Shown piece after piece: positions 1 through 5,718 of a stretch of DNA of 12,542 bases. Within the stretch, counting starts at the first letter, position 1, and every line of letters begins with the position of its first letter. The translations under genes and the position numbers were made by a program. This DNA comes from DASXTB01 sp036505615. GTDB lineage: Bacteria; Acidobacteriota; UBA6911; JACQSX01. The stretch spans positions 1 through 12,542 of the forward strand of contig DASXTB010000397.1 of the NCBI GenBank assembly GCA_036505615.1, given 5' to 3'. Under the pieces are notes generated by a model. The model ran no database searches. It was not told where the DNA came from and saw only the letters and a list, made by a program, of their open reading frames with translations.

Positions 1-582
1 TCGAACCGTCAGCGTGCCGCACACACCGCTTCCCCCTCCCACGGGAATGATCACGATGTCGGCATCGGGCAGCGTCTGGAAGATCTCCAACCCGTACGTG
101 CCGACTCCGTTGATCAAGTCGGCCTCGGCAACATGCACGTAACGCATGCCGTGTCGTTGGGCCATTTCTTCAGCGGCAATGCGCGCTTCGTCAAAATCAT
201 CGCCTGTTTCCACCAGCTTTGCCCCATAGGCACGCATCGCTTGATTTTTCTCCGGGTTGTTGCCTTGGGGCACAAAGATGGTGCACGCAATTTCATGCAG
301 CCGGGAGGCGAATGCAAGCGACTGTCCGTGATTTCCCCGAGTGGCGCTGACGATGCCACGGCGCTGCTCGCTGCGGGAAAGTCTGCCGGCCAGATTGAGC
401 CCGCCGCGCACTTTAAAGGATCCCGTGGGGTTGTGATTTTCGTGCTTGAGAAAAATCTTAGCTCGCAGCCGCTCGCTCAGAAGCGGGGAAAAGATCAGAG
501 GAGACGCCTGCATGTGGGGGTAAACATGTGTGCGTGCCGCCCGGATGGCGCTGAGATTTACCTGCTTCAAAGCGTCGGTCAT
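1..582 (-). CDS. Threonine dehydratase-like PLP enzyme (partial, C-terminus beyond window)
   Basis: This gene starts at ATG 582 and stays open to base 1, giving the first 194 residues. The frame reads as a fold type II PLP enzyme of the threonine/serine ammonia-lyase group, which deaminates L-threonine to 2-oxobutanoate. Visible motifs are N-P-T-G-S-F-K-V-R-G-G, with the Schiff-base lysine at about K57; the Asn-loop S-A-T-R-G-N-H-G-Q at 79-87; and the phosphate-cradle V-G-G-G-S-G at about 181-186. The G-N-H-G-Q-S form and the following V-P-Q-G-N-N-P-E-K-N segment resemble the stand-alone catabolic-type enzymes rather than full biosynthetic IlvA. Whether an ACT domain follows cannot be seen. 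No clear Shine-Dalgarno precedes the start. It is transcribed divergently from the aldolase gene. Serine racemase or EutB-like annotations remain possible. Confidence 0.88.
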   Translation of the reverse strand, partial: MTDALKQVNLSAIRAARTHVYPHMQASPLIFSPLLSERLRAKIFLKHENHNPTGSFKVRGGLNLAGRLSRSEQRRGIVSATRGNHGQSLAFASRLHEIACTIFVPQGNNPEKNQAMRAYGAKLVETGDDFDEARIAAEEMAQRHGMRYVHVAEADLINGVGTYGLEIFQTLPDADIVIIPVGGGSGVCGTLTVR

Positions 583-687
583 GACAGATGGAACTGAGCG
601 CGAGCTTCAGCTTATAATGAGGAGGCCTTCCAGTCGAGGACCTGATGCGAAGGCCCGAACAGAAGCGGCAAACGGCGGGAATATCAG

Positions 688-705
688 GGGTCTTGCTTAA
701 GACCC
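688..705. repeat. Perfect 7-bp stem-loop in the divergent spacer
   Basis: GGGTCTT (688-694) and AAGACCC (699-705) form a perfect 7-bp stem around a 4-nt loop. It lies in the 207-bp spacer between the divergent dehydratase and aldolase genes, 84 bp before the aldolase start. No T-run follows on either strand, so it does not look like a standard intrinsic terminator. It could be part of the aldolase 5' UTR or an operator. The sequence after it (about 727-752, GGTACCGCGAGCG...) looks like a scattered repeat, but no second good copy is present here. Confidence 0.4.
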
Positions 706-789
706 TCTTCCAGATGTGAAAAAATCGGTACCGCGAGCGTAAGCAAAGCGGGCGCGGGGAGAATCCGGTAATCTGACCAGGGGCTTCAA

Positions 790-1881
790 ATGAACATTCA
801 GACAGTAAGCAGTCGCATCGACGAGATCAGCGATCTTTTGGGTGAAGACGCAGACAGTTTGCTTAATCACAAGTGTAAGACCATTCCGAGAGAGTCGCTT
901 CACATACCCGGACCCGATTGGGTCGATCGGATATTCGGCCCGTCGGATCGCCCGGTGCCGGTGCTGCGCGGCCTGCAGACGCTGCTCAATCATGGACGCC
1001 TGGCACAAACCGGATATCTCTCTATCCTGCCGGTGGACCAGGGCGTGGAACATTCGGCAGGCGCGTCTTTCGCGAAAAACCCGATTTATTTCGATGGCGA
1101 AAAGGTCGTGCAGCTTGCCATTGAGGGAGGATGCAACGCCGTGGCATCCACTCTGGGGGTTCTGGGAAGCGTGGCCCGAAAGTATGCGCACAAAATCCCG
1201 TTCATTTTGAAATTCAACCACAACGAGCTTCTGACCTACCCGAATGCGTTCGATCAGATTTTTTTTGCCAGGGTCAGGCAGGCAAAAGAAATGGGAGCGG
1301 TAGCCGTAGGTGCGACCATTTATTTCGGGTCGGCGGAAAGCGCGCGGCAAATTGTCGAGGTCAGCAAGGCTTTCAAGACGGCCCATGAAATGGGAATGGC
1401 AGCCATTCTGTGGTGCTACCTGCGCAACAAAGCGTTTAAAACCGGCGGCGTCGACTACCATGAGAGCGCCGACCTCACCGGACAGGCCAATCATCTGGGG
1501 GTAACGATTGGCGCCGACATCGTCAAACAGAAGCTGCCCACCGTCAATGGCGGGTTTAAGGCGTTAAATACCGGCGGTTCCAGCTACGGGAAAATAGACG
1601 ATCGCATGTATACCGAGTTGTGCTCGGATCATCCTATCGATCTGGCCCGATATCAGGTAGCCAACGACTATATGGGGCGTGTGGGGTTGATCAACTCCGG
1701 TGGGCCCTCCGGAAAAGATGACCTGTCGGAGGCCGTCACGACGGCGGTGATCAACAAGCGAGCCGGGGGCATGGGCCTGATCAGCGGCCGCAAAGCATTT
1801 CAGAAACCGATGACGGAAGGAATTAAGCTTCTTAACGCTATCCAGGACGTCTATCTCTGCAAAGAGGTGACAGTGGCATAG
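790..1881 (+). CDS. fbaB: Class I fructose-bisphosphate aldolase (FbaB/DhnA type)
   Basis: A 363-residue protein of the DeoC/FbaB (DhnA) aldolase family, which cleaves fructose 1,6-bisphosphate to DHAP and glyceraldehyde 3-phosphate through a Schiff base in glycolysis/gluconeogenesis. The likely Schiff-base lysine is K246 in G-A-D-I-V-K-Q-K. The acid/base Asp is D83 in P-V-D-Q-G-V-E-H, and W208/Y210 in L-W-C-Y-L-R-N match the active-site Trp/Tyr of archaeal-type enzymes. The phosphate-binding glycine segments N-S-G-G-P-S-G-K (302-309) and G-L-I-S-G-R-K (329-335) are present. Length fits the longer bacterial FbaB forms. AGGGG at 779-783 lies 6 nt before the ATG and supports this start. The gene is followed by a heptamer-repeat element and not by a recognisable terminator. 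Confidence is high for the family and good for the substrate. Confidence 0.95.
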   Translation: MNIQTVSSRIDEISDLLGEDADSLLNHKCKTIPRESLHIPGPDWVDRIFGPSDRPVPVLRGLQTLLNHGRLAQTGYLSILPVDQGVEHSAGASFAKNPIYFDGEKVVQLAIEGGCNAVASTLGVLGSVARKYAHKIPFILKFNHNELLTYPNAFDQIFFARVRQAKEMGAVAVGATIYFGSAESARQIVEVSKAFKTAHEMGMAAILWCYLRNKAFKTGGVDYHESADLTGQANHLGVTIGADIVKQKLPTVNGGFKALNTGGSSYGKIDDRMYTELCSDHPIDLARYQVANDYMGRVGLINSGGPSGKDDLSEAVTTAVINKRAGGMGLISGRKAFQKPMTEGIKLLNAIQDVYLCKEVTVA

Positions 1882-1883
1882 TT

Positions 1884-2150
1884 CGATTGCGGATTACGGA
1901 TTTCGGATTGCGGATTGAGTCGATTGCGGATCGCGGATTGTAGATCGTGGATTGTGGAGTCGAAGAAGTTTGAGGGTATTCGGTAATTGCTTCACACAAC
2001 ACTGCGCAGCGGAGCGTTCGGGAACACCATTCAGCATTTGAATGGGTGATTCGACACTCGATGCAATGCGCAATCCCATTCTGCAACTCGAAATTGGAAG
2101 CAATCCGCAATCCGAAATCCGCAATCCGAAATCGGGATAATCCGCAATCC
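1884..2150. repeat. Heptamer-repeat element with inverted arms and unique core
   Basis: The left arm (1884-1962) is a run of degenerate heptamers of the form CGGATTN (CGGATTA, CGGATTT, CGGATTG and variants). The right arm (2101-2150) carries the reverse complement (NAATCCG units), so the arms face each other around a core of about 140 bp. The element fills nearly the whole space between the aldolase stop (1881) and the next start (2159). The arms could pair into a long imperfect stem in RNA or single-stranded DNA. The heptamer length recalls the STRR heptanucleotide repeats described in cyanobacteria, but the sequence differs. The next gene starts only 8 bp after the right arm, so its ribosome-binding region lies within or against the repeat. 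Confidence 0.85.
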
Positions 2151-2158
2151 AGAATTCC

Positions 2159-3184
2159 ATGAACGCCGTCCGCATCCATTCCCATGGAGGACCTGAAGTT
2201 CTCCGCTTCGAGCAGGTTGAAGACCCGCCTTTGCGTCCCTCTACCGCGCTAGTGCGCGTTCGCGCCTGCGCCCTGAATCATCTGGATATCTGGGTTCGCC
2301 GGGGAATTCCGGGCGCCCGAATTTCCCTTCCGCGAATTCCGGGAAGCGATATTTCTGGAGAAATCGAAGCGATTGACGGCCGTTCGCAATTCTCCACCGG
2401 CCAGCGGGTCATGCTGTCGCCCGGCGTGAGCTGCGGCCGCTGCCGCAGGTGCCTGGCGGGTGAAGATAATCTGTGCAGAAGTTACACGTTATTCGGTTAC
2501 GGGATTGACGGGGGATACGCGGAAAAGATATGCGCGCCGCTAGAGAATCTTATTGAGCTGGACGAGGCGCTGTCGTTTGAACAGGGCGCCGCTTTCCCGC
2601 TGGTGTTTCTGACCGCCTGGCACATGCTGGTGTCAAGAGCCCGGATTCAGCCGGGCGAAGAAATATTGATTCTTGGAGCAAACAGCGGCGTAGGGAGCGC
2701 TGCCATTCAAATCGCGAAGCTGTTCCGCTGCCACGTCATTGCCACCGCTGGAAACGAGGCCAAAGCGGCGGCGGCTGTTACGCTGGGAGCTGACATAGTT
2801 ATCGATCATTACCGAGAGAGCATTTCCGAAAAAGTTCGTGACATCACGGGCAAGAAGGGAGTGGACGTGGTTTTTGAGCACGTGGGCAAAACGACATGGA
2901 AGGAGAGCCTGCTTTCGCTGGCCGCAGGCGGACGTCTGGTGACATGCGGCGCAACGACCGGCTATGCGGCCGAAACGGACATTCGTTATGTTTTCAGCAA
3001 GCAGCTTTCAATTCTCGGCTGCTACGTGGGCTCGAAGGTGGAGTTGCTGGAAGCCTGCCGCTTCCTAAGGGCCGGATTGCTTACGCCGGTGGTCGATCGC
3101 AGCTTTCCGCTTGAACAGGCGCGACAGGCGCATCAGTACCTGGAAGAGGGGAAGCAGTTTGGTAAAGTAGTGCTGTGCATTTAG
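2159..3184 (+). CDS. Zinc-binding medium-chain dehydrogenase/quinone oxidoreductase
   Basis: A 341-residue MDR-superfamily protein. It has an N-terminal GroES-like domain (about 1-130), a Rossmann NAD(P)-binding domain with G-A-N-S-G-V-G at 173-179, and a C-terminal return to the first domain. Four cysteines (C92, C95, C98, C106) in S-C-G-R-C-R-R-C form the structural zinc lobe of alcohol dehydrogenases. The catalytic-zinc ligands look absent: the usual Cys-His-Thr-Asp position reads N-H-L-D (40-43), and the G-H-E segment reads G-S-D (62-64). This combination is common in proteins annotated 'alcohol dehydrogenase, zinc-binding' that act as NADPH quinone or enone reductases. The substrate is unknown. 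No Shine-Dalgarno is visible before the ATG, which sits 8 bp after a heptamer-repeat arm. It converges with the DUF2203 gene across another repeat element. Confidence 0.9.
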   Translation: MNAVRIHSHGGPEVLRFEQVEDPPLRPSTALVRVRACALNHLDIWVRRGIPGARISLPRIPGSDISGEIEAIDGRSQFSTGQRVMLSPGVSCGRCRRCLAGEDNLCRSYTLFGYGIDGGYAEKICAPLENLIELDEALSFEQGAAFPLVFLTAWHMLVSRARIQPGEEILILGANSGVGSAAIQIAKLFRCHVIATAGNEAKAAAAVTLGADIVIDHYRESISEKVRDITGKKGVDVVFEHVGKTTWKESLLSLAAGGRLVTCGATTGYAAETDIRYVFSKQLSILGCYVGSKVELLEACRFLRAGLLTPVVDRSFPLEQARQAHQYLEEGKQFGKVVLCI

Positions 3185-3304
3185 AATTTCGAATGACGAA
3201 TTTCGAATGTCGAATGAAATGCTCCGTGCCTTGCCGGTATGGCGGTGGCTAAGGACAGCCCTAGAAACCCAGCATTCGTCATTCGAAATTCGACATTCGA
3301 AATT
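3185..3304. repeat. Heptamer-repeat inverted pair between convergent genes
   Basis: The left arm 3185-3216 reads AATTTCG, AATGACG, AATTTCG, AATGTCG, AATG, a clean 7-bp period. The right arm 3273-3304 is its reverse complement with only two mismatches in 32 bp, and 56 bp separate them. The left arm begins on the base after the dehydrogenase stop, and the right arm ends 13 bp before the DUF2203 stop, so the element makes up nearly all of the convergent spacer. A folded transcript from either strand would carry a 32-bp stem, so it may act as a bidirectional terminator or 3'-end stabiliser (inference). The CG-anchored heptamer is one or two bases different from the element at 1884-2150. Confidence 0.9.
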
Positions 3305-3317
3305 TTAAGAATTGCCT

Positions 3318-3698
3318 CTATATCTTCTGCCTTCCCGCGTATCCTTCTTCAATCTCGTGCCAGAATTCTATCGACTCTTCGCCCATTTCCCAGCACAAAT
3401 ACACTTCGCGTCCATCTTTGAGATGGGGGAAATCAATTAGACCTCGGTTCAAATCCTTGACCAGAATTCCCTGTTCCTGGATGCGATTCAGTGTATTTTG
3501 CAAATCGATCAATTCTTCAACGTAGAGAGTGCCTACCGGGCTGCCGGCATTGTCCACTCCTTTTTCTTTGAGTTGCTCGATTTCTGCACCTTTAGCGTCG
3601 AGAGACTTCTTGACATCGGTGAGGTGCGCCACCCAGCCGCGCACTTCCTTCAAAACCTGATTGGCTTCGTTTAAGGTGAAGTAGCGCTTTTGATCCAT
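3318..3698 (-). CDS. DUF2203 family protein
   Basis: A 126-residue soluble protein with no signal peptide, matching DUF2203 over its whole length. The opening R-Y-F-T-L-N-E-A-N is typical of the family, as is the C-terminal half with V-K-D-L-N-R-G-L-I-D-F-P (80-91), G-R-E-V-Y-L-C-W (97-104) and F-W-H-E-I-E-E-G-Y-A-G-R-Q (112-124). Residues 20-75 are rich in Lys, Glu and Leu and look alpha-helical, perhaps coiled-coil. The biochemical function of the family is not known to me. It diverges from the NTF2-like gene across a 55-bp spacer, which suggests a shared or back-to-back promoter. No strong Shine-Dalgarno is present before ATG 3698. Confidence 0.9.
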   Translation of the reverse strand: MDQKRYFTLNEANQVLKEVRGWVAHLTDVKKSLDAKGAEIEQLKEKGVDNAGSPVGTLYVEELIDLQNTLNRIQEQGILVKDLNRGLIDFPHLKDGREVYLCWEMGEESIEFWHEIEEGYAGRQKI

Positions 3699-3741
3699 CT
3701 ATTCTTGAGATTATTTTTTCAAATTACGCGGCTGTCCATAC

Positions 3742-3756
3742 TAAAATTCCTACATG
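3742..3756 (+). promoter_or_regulatory. Possible leaderless start: -10 hexamer 6 nt before ATG
   Basis: TAAAAT at 3742-3747 matches five of six bases of the -10 consensus and ends 6 nt before ATG 3754. Transcription would then begin on or next to the start codon. No Shine-Dalgarno is present in this short space. The -35 region is poor, so this is a tentative call. Confidence 0.3.
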
Positions 3757-4197
3757 CCTGAAAGACTTCGGCCGGCTGTTTCCGCGGAGGATGCTGTTTT
3801 AGAAGCCAACGAATCTTTTTATCGAGCCCTGCAGACGCTGGACTTGGAAAGAATGGACGGCATTTGGCTGCAAAAAGACTGGGTCTTTTGCGCCCATCCC
3901 GGCTGGCAGGCCATCACCGGATGGGAAGAGATTCGGAAGAGTTGGGAAGGTATATTTACCAATACTCGCCAGTTGAAGATCCGGCTGCGTCAAGTAGGGC
4001 TGCAGCTTTGCGGTCCTATTGCTTGGATCAGTTGCATTGAAGAGATAACCGCTGATGCGGGCGATGGATTGGCTGCTTCGCTGGCGCAGGCGACCAACAT
4101 CTATATGAGGGTTGGAGAAGAGTGGAAACTGGTCCACCACCATGCCTCGCCGGTGCCCATGACACCGAACTTCCCTGAGACGGAACGAGTTCAATGA
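3754..4197 (+). CDS. NTF2/SnoaL-like (DUF4440-type) small protein
   Basis: A 147-residue cytosolic protein with the NTF2-like cone fold signature. An N-terminal helix carries A-N-E-S-F-Y-R-A-L-Q-T-L-D (18-30). It is followed by M-D-G-I-W and the segment W-V-F-C-A-H-P-G-W (43-51), then G-W-E-E-I-R-K-S-W (56-64). The C-terminal strands read A-T-N-I-Y-M-R-V-G-E-E-W-K-L-V-H-H-H-A-S (113-132). These match the SnoaL_3/DUF4440-like group, in which the family includes ketosteroid-isomerase-like enzymes and many proteins with no known substrate. The function cannot be set from sequence. It may start leaderlessly, and a tandem hairpin repeat begins 14 bp after its stop. Confidence 0.85.
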   Translation: MPERLRPAVSAEDAVLEANESFYRALQTLDLERMDGIWLQKDWVFCAHPGWQAITGWEEIRKSWEGIFTNTRQLKIRLRQVGLQLCGPIAWISCIEEITADAGDGLAASLAQATNIYMRVGEEWKLVHHHASPVPMTPNFPETERVQ

Positions 4198-4211
4198 AGT
4201 CGGGGAGCGCG

Positions 4212-4350
4212 CTCCTAAAGTCCGGACATTTTGGGAGCGGAGAGACGGCCTGAAAGCCGTCTCTTAGAGCGCCCGAAGCGCTCCTAAAGTCTGGACATTT
4301 TTGGAGCGGAGAGACGGCCTGAGGGCCGTCTCTTAAAAGCGCTGGAAGCG
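4212..4350. repeat. Two tandem ~70-bp hairpin repeats (REP-like)
   Basis: Unit 1 is 4212-4280 and unit 2 is 4281-4350. Both begin CTCCTAAAGTC and both carry GGAGCGGAGAGACGG followed by a hairpin. In unit 2 the hairpin is a perfect 9-bp stem, GAGACGGCC (4311-4319) with GGCCGTCTC (4324-4332), around loop TGAG. In unit 1 the stem is 8 bp (4242-4249 with 4256-4263). The units are close to 90% identical. The palindrome GGAGCGCGCTCC at 4204-4215 borders the array, and a related GCGCGCTCCC follows unit 2. A third copy lies inverted inside the coding region at 10650-10692. Confidence 0.9.
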
Positions 4351-4440
4351 CGCTCCCAGGGCCTCGCCAGAGGTAGCGCAGTCCGTATCCACCGCTGCAT
4401 TAAGAACTGTGGATTATCCGGGTTGAGCTTGCTGGAGGAT

Positions 4441-4653
4441 TCAGCTTTGCACTTTGACTACGTTTGCGGCCTGCAATCCCTTGGGTCCCTCGACCACGTC
4501 GAACTGAACCGCTTCGCCTTCTTCAAGCGAGCGAAAACCGGTGGATTGAATGGCTGTGTGATGGACGAAGATATCTCCGCCTGACTGCCGTTCAATAAAA
4601 CCGTATCCCTTGGTGTTATTGAACCACTTTACTTTTCCTGTTTCTCTACTCAT
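4441..4653 (-). CDS. CspA-family cold-shock protein
   Basis: A 70-residue single cold-shock domain, the full family length, which binds single-stranded RNA/DNA and melts mRNA structure. RNP-1 is K-G-Y-G-F-I at 15-20 and RNP-2 is D-I-F-V-H-H at 27-32. The opening G-K-V-K-W-F-N-N-T-K-G and the closing G-P-K-G-L-Q-A-A-N-V are standard. GGGAG followed by 6 nt precedes the ATG, one of the few clear ribosome-binding sites in this window. A strong sigma-70 promoter about 130 bp upstream implies a long leader, as is usual for cold-inducible csp genes. Which csp paralogue this is cannot be said. Confidence 0.97.
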   Translation of the reverse strand: MSRETGKVKWFNNTKGYGFIERQSGGDIFVHHTAIQSTGFRSLEEGEAVQFDVVEGPKGLQAANVVKVQS

Positions 4654-4780
4654 TCAATGCTCCCATGAAAGAATTGGATCGCTTCAGGGACTTACGGCGT
4701 TAAGGATCGGTTGCGGGAATCAGCTTCGGACTTTAACGACATTCGAACCCAAGAATACGAAATCCAAATTGAATTGGCGA

Positions 4781-4810
4781 ATTGTAGATAAACTGTTCAA
4801 AGTCTGTCAA
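4781..4810 (-). promoter_or_regulatory. Sigma-70 promoter of the cold-shock gene
   Basis: On the minus strand, TTGACA (4810-4805, a perfect -35) is followed after 18 nt by TACAAT (4786-4781, five of six to the -10). The predicted start is near 4774, giving a 5' leader of about 120 nt before the cold-shock ATG at 4653. This is the best-matching promoter in the window. Confidence 0.75.
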
Positions 4811-4885
4811 CTTCGTGATCGCGATTTGCGAAATATTTCGACTTTGTTGACTCCGCGCTTCATTCGCGGCGGAGCCCTGCTTCCG

Positions 4886-5449
4886 TCAGCGGCTTGAACT
4901 TCCCTCCGAGTCCTGCTTTTCCCATGTGACGTCGCTTACACCTGCAGAAAAATTTTCATAACGCGCCATCATGAAGAGAAGATCTGAAAGGCGGTTTAGA
5001 AACATGACGGCCCAGCGATTGATCTCAGACTCCGCCTGCAATTGAACCACAGAGCGTTCGGCCCTGCGACAAATAGTACGGCACAGATGCAGCCACACCG
5101 CCGCCTCTGTGCCACCGGGCAGAATGAAAGTGCGCAGCTCAGGCAGTCGGGCGTCCATGATGTCGATGGCTGCTTCCATTTCCCGGATCCCCTTGTCGTC
5201 GATGCGCTTCACCGACTTCTTTCGCGCGGTAGTGGCCAGGTCGGCTCCCAAATCGAGTAAGCGGTTCTGGATCCTGCCGAGGAGATCTCGATTTCCTTCG
5301 ATCGACGTTCGCAGGATTGCCATCCCCAGAAAGGAGTTCAACTCGTCGACGTCTCCGTACGCAGACACGCGAAGGTCCGATTTTGAAAGCCGCTCGCCAG
5401 AGAATAGGGATGTCTGGCCGGAATCGCCGGTCTTAGTGTAGATCTTCAT
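4886..5449 (-). CDS. Cob(I)yrinic acid a,c-diamide adenosyltransferase, PduO type
   Basis: A 187-residue cytosolic enzyme of the PduO/MMAB family, which transfers the adenosyl group of ATP to cob(I)alamin to make adenosylcobalamin. The start is set at ATG 5449 because M-K-I-Y-T-K-T-G-D-S-G is the conserved N-terminus; an upstream in-frame TTG would only add a Pro-rich stub. Family motifs are T-K-T-G-D-S-G-Q-T (5-13, ATP loop), Y-G-D-V-D-E-L-N (31-38), F-I-L-P-G-G-T-E-A-A (108-117), C-R-T-I-C-R-R-A-E-R (123-132) and F-L-N-R-L-S-D-L-L-F (150-159). All are intact. No B12-dependent enzyme or other cobalamin gene is in the window. It diverges from the GWxTD gene across a 269-bp spacer. No clear Shine-Dalgarno is present. 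Confidence 0.95.
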   Translation of the reverse strand: MKIYTKTGDSGQTSLFSGERLSKSDLRVSAYGDVDELNSFLGMAILRTSIEGNRDLLGRIQNRLLDLGADLATTARKKSVKRIDDKGIREMEAAIDIMDARLPELRTFILPGGTEAAVWLHLCRTICRRAERSVVQLQAESEINRWAVMFLNRLSDLLFMMARYENFSAGVSDVTWEKQDSEGSSSR

Positions 5450-5550
5450 AGGAGGCGCAGGTGGCAAGGGGCAAGTTACAGGGAAGAAGGTCGAGCTTTC
5501 AAGTGGGAAAAATTGCGGTCACTGGCCGAACCGCGACCGTCAGGGGGAGC

Positions 5551-5574
5551 TGTGAAAAAAATTGATTCAATCTG
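5551..5574 (+). promoter_or_regulatory. Shared upstream motif TGTGAAAAA..TTGATT, copy 1
   Basis: A 24-bp stretch begins TGTGAAAAAAA, continues TTGATTC and ends AATCTG. It aligns to 10378-10399 with one 2-nt gap and two substitutions. It sits 168 bp before the GWxTD start, and the second copy sits 180 bp before the second sulfatase-like start. It may be an operator or a remnant of a repeat. The function is unknown. Confidence 0.4.
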
Positions 5575-5718
5575 ACATTGTCACACGTTCTCACATCTGC
5601 AGGCGCAACAGTTGAATCCTGAAGACCTGACTCAATTCTTTGGATTCCCCATGAATTCCGTCCCACTACGATTTTCAACTCACTTGGAACGATCCTTTGG
5701 CATAATCAGTAAAAGGAT

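Noticed and set aside
613..618. TATAAT as a -10 element for the aldolase gene
   Set aside because: A perfect hexamer, but no -35 or extended -10 accompanies it and it lies 172 bp before the start; left out as unsupported.
688..705. Intrinsic terminator at the 7-bp hairpin
   Set aside because: No T-run follows on either strand and both neighbouring genes point away from it.
697..1494. Open frame of 265 codons on the minus strand
   Set aside because: Antisense to the aldolase gene, which has intact active-site motifs; no start signal or family resemblance.
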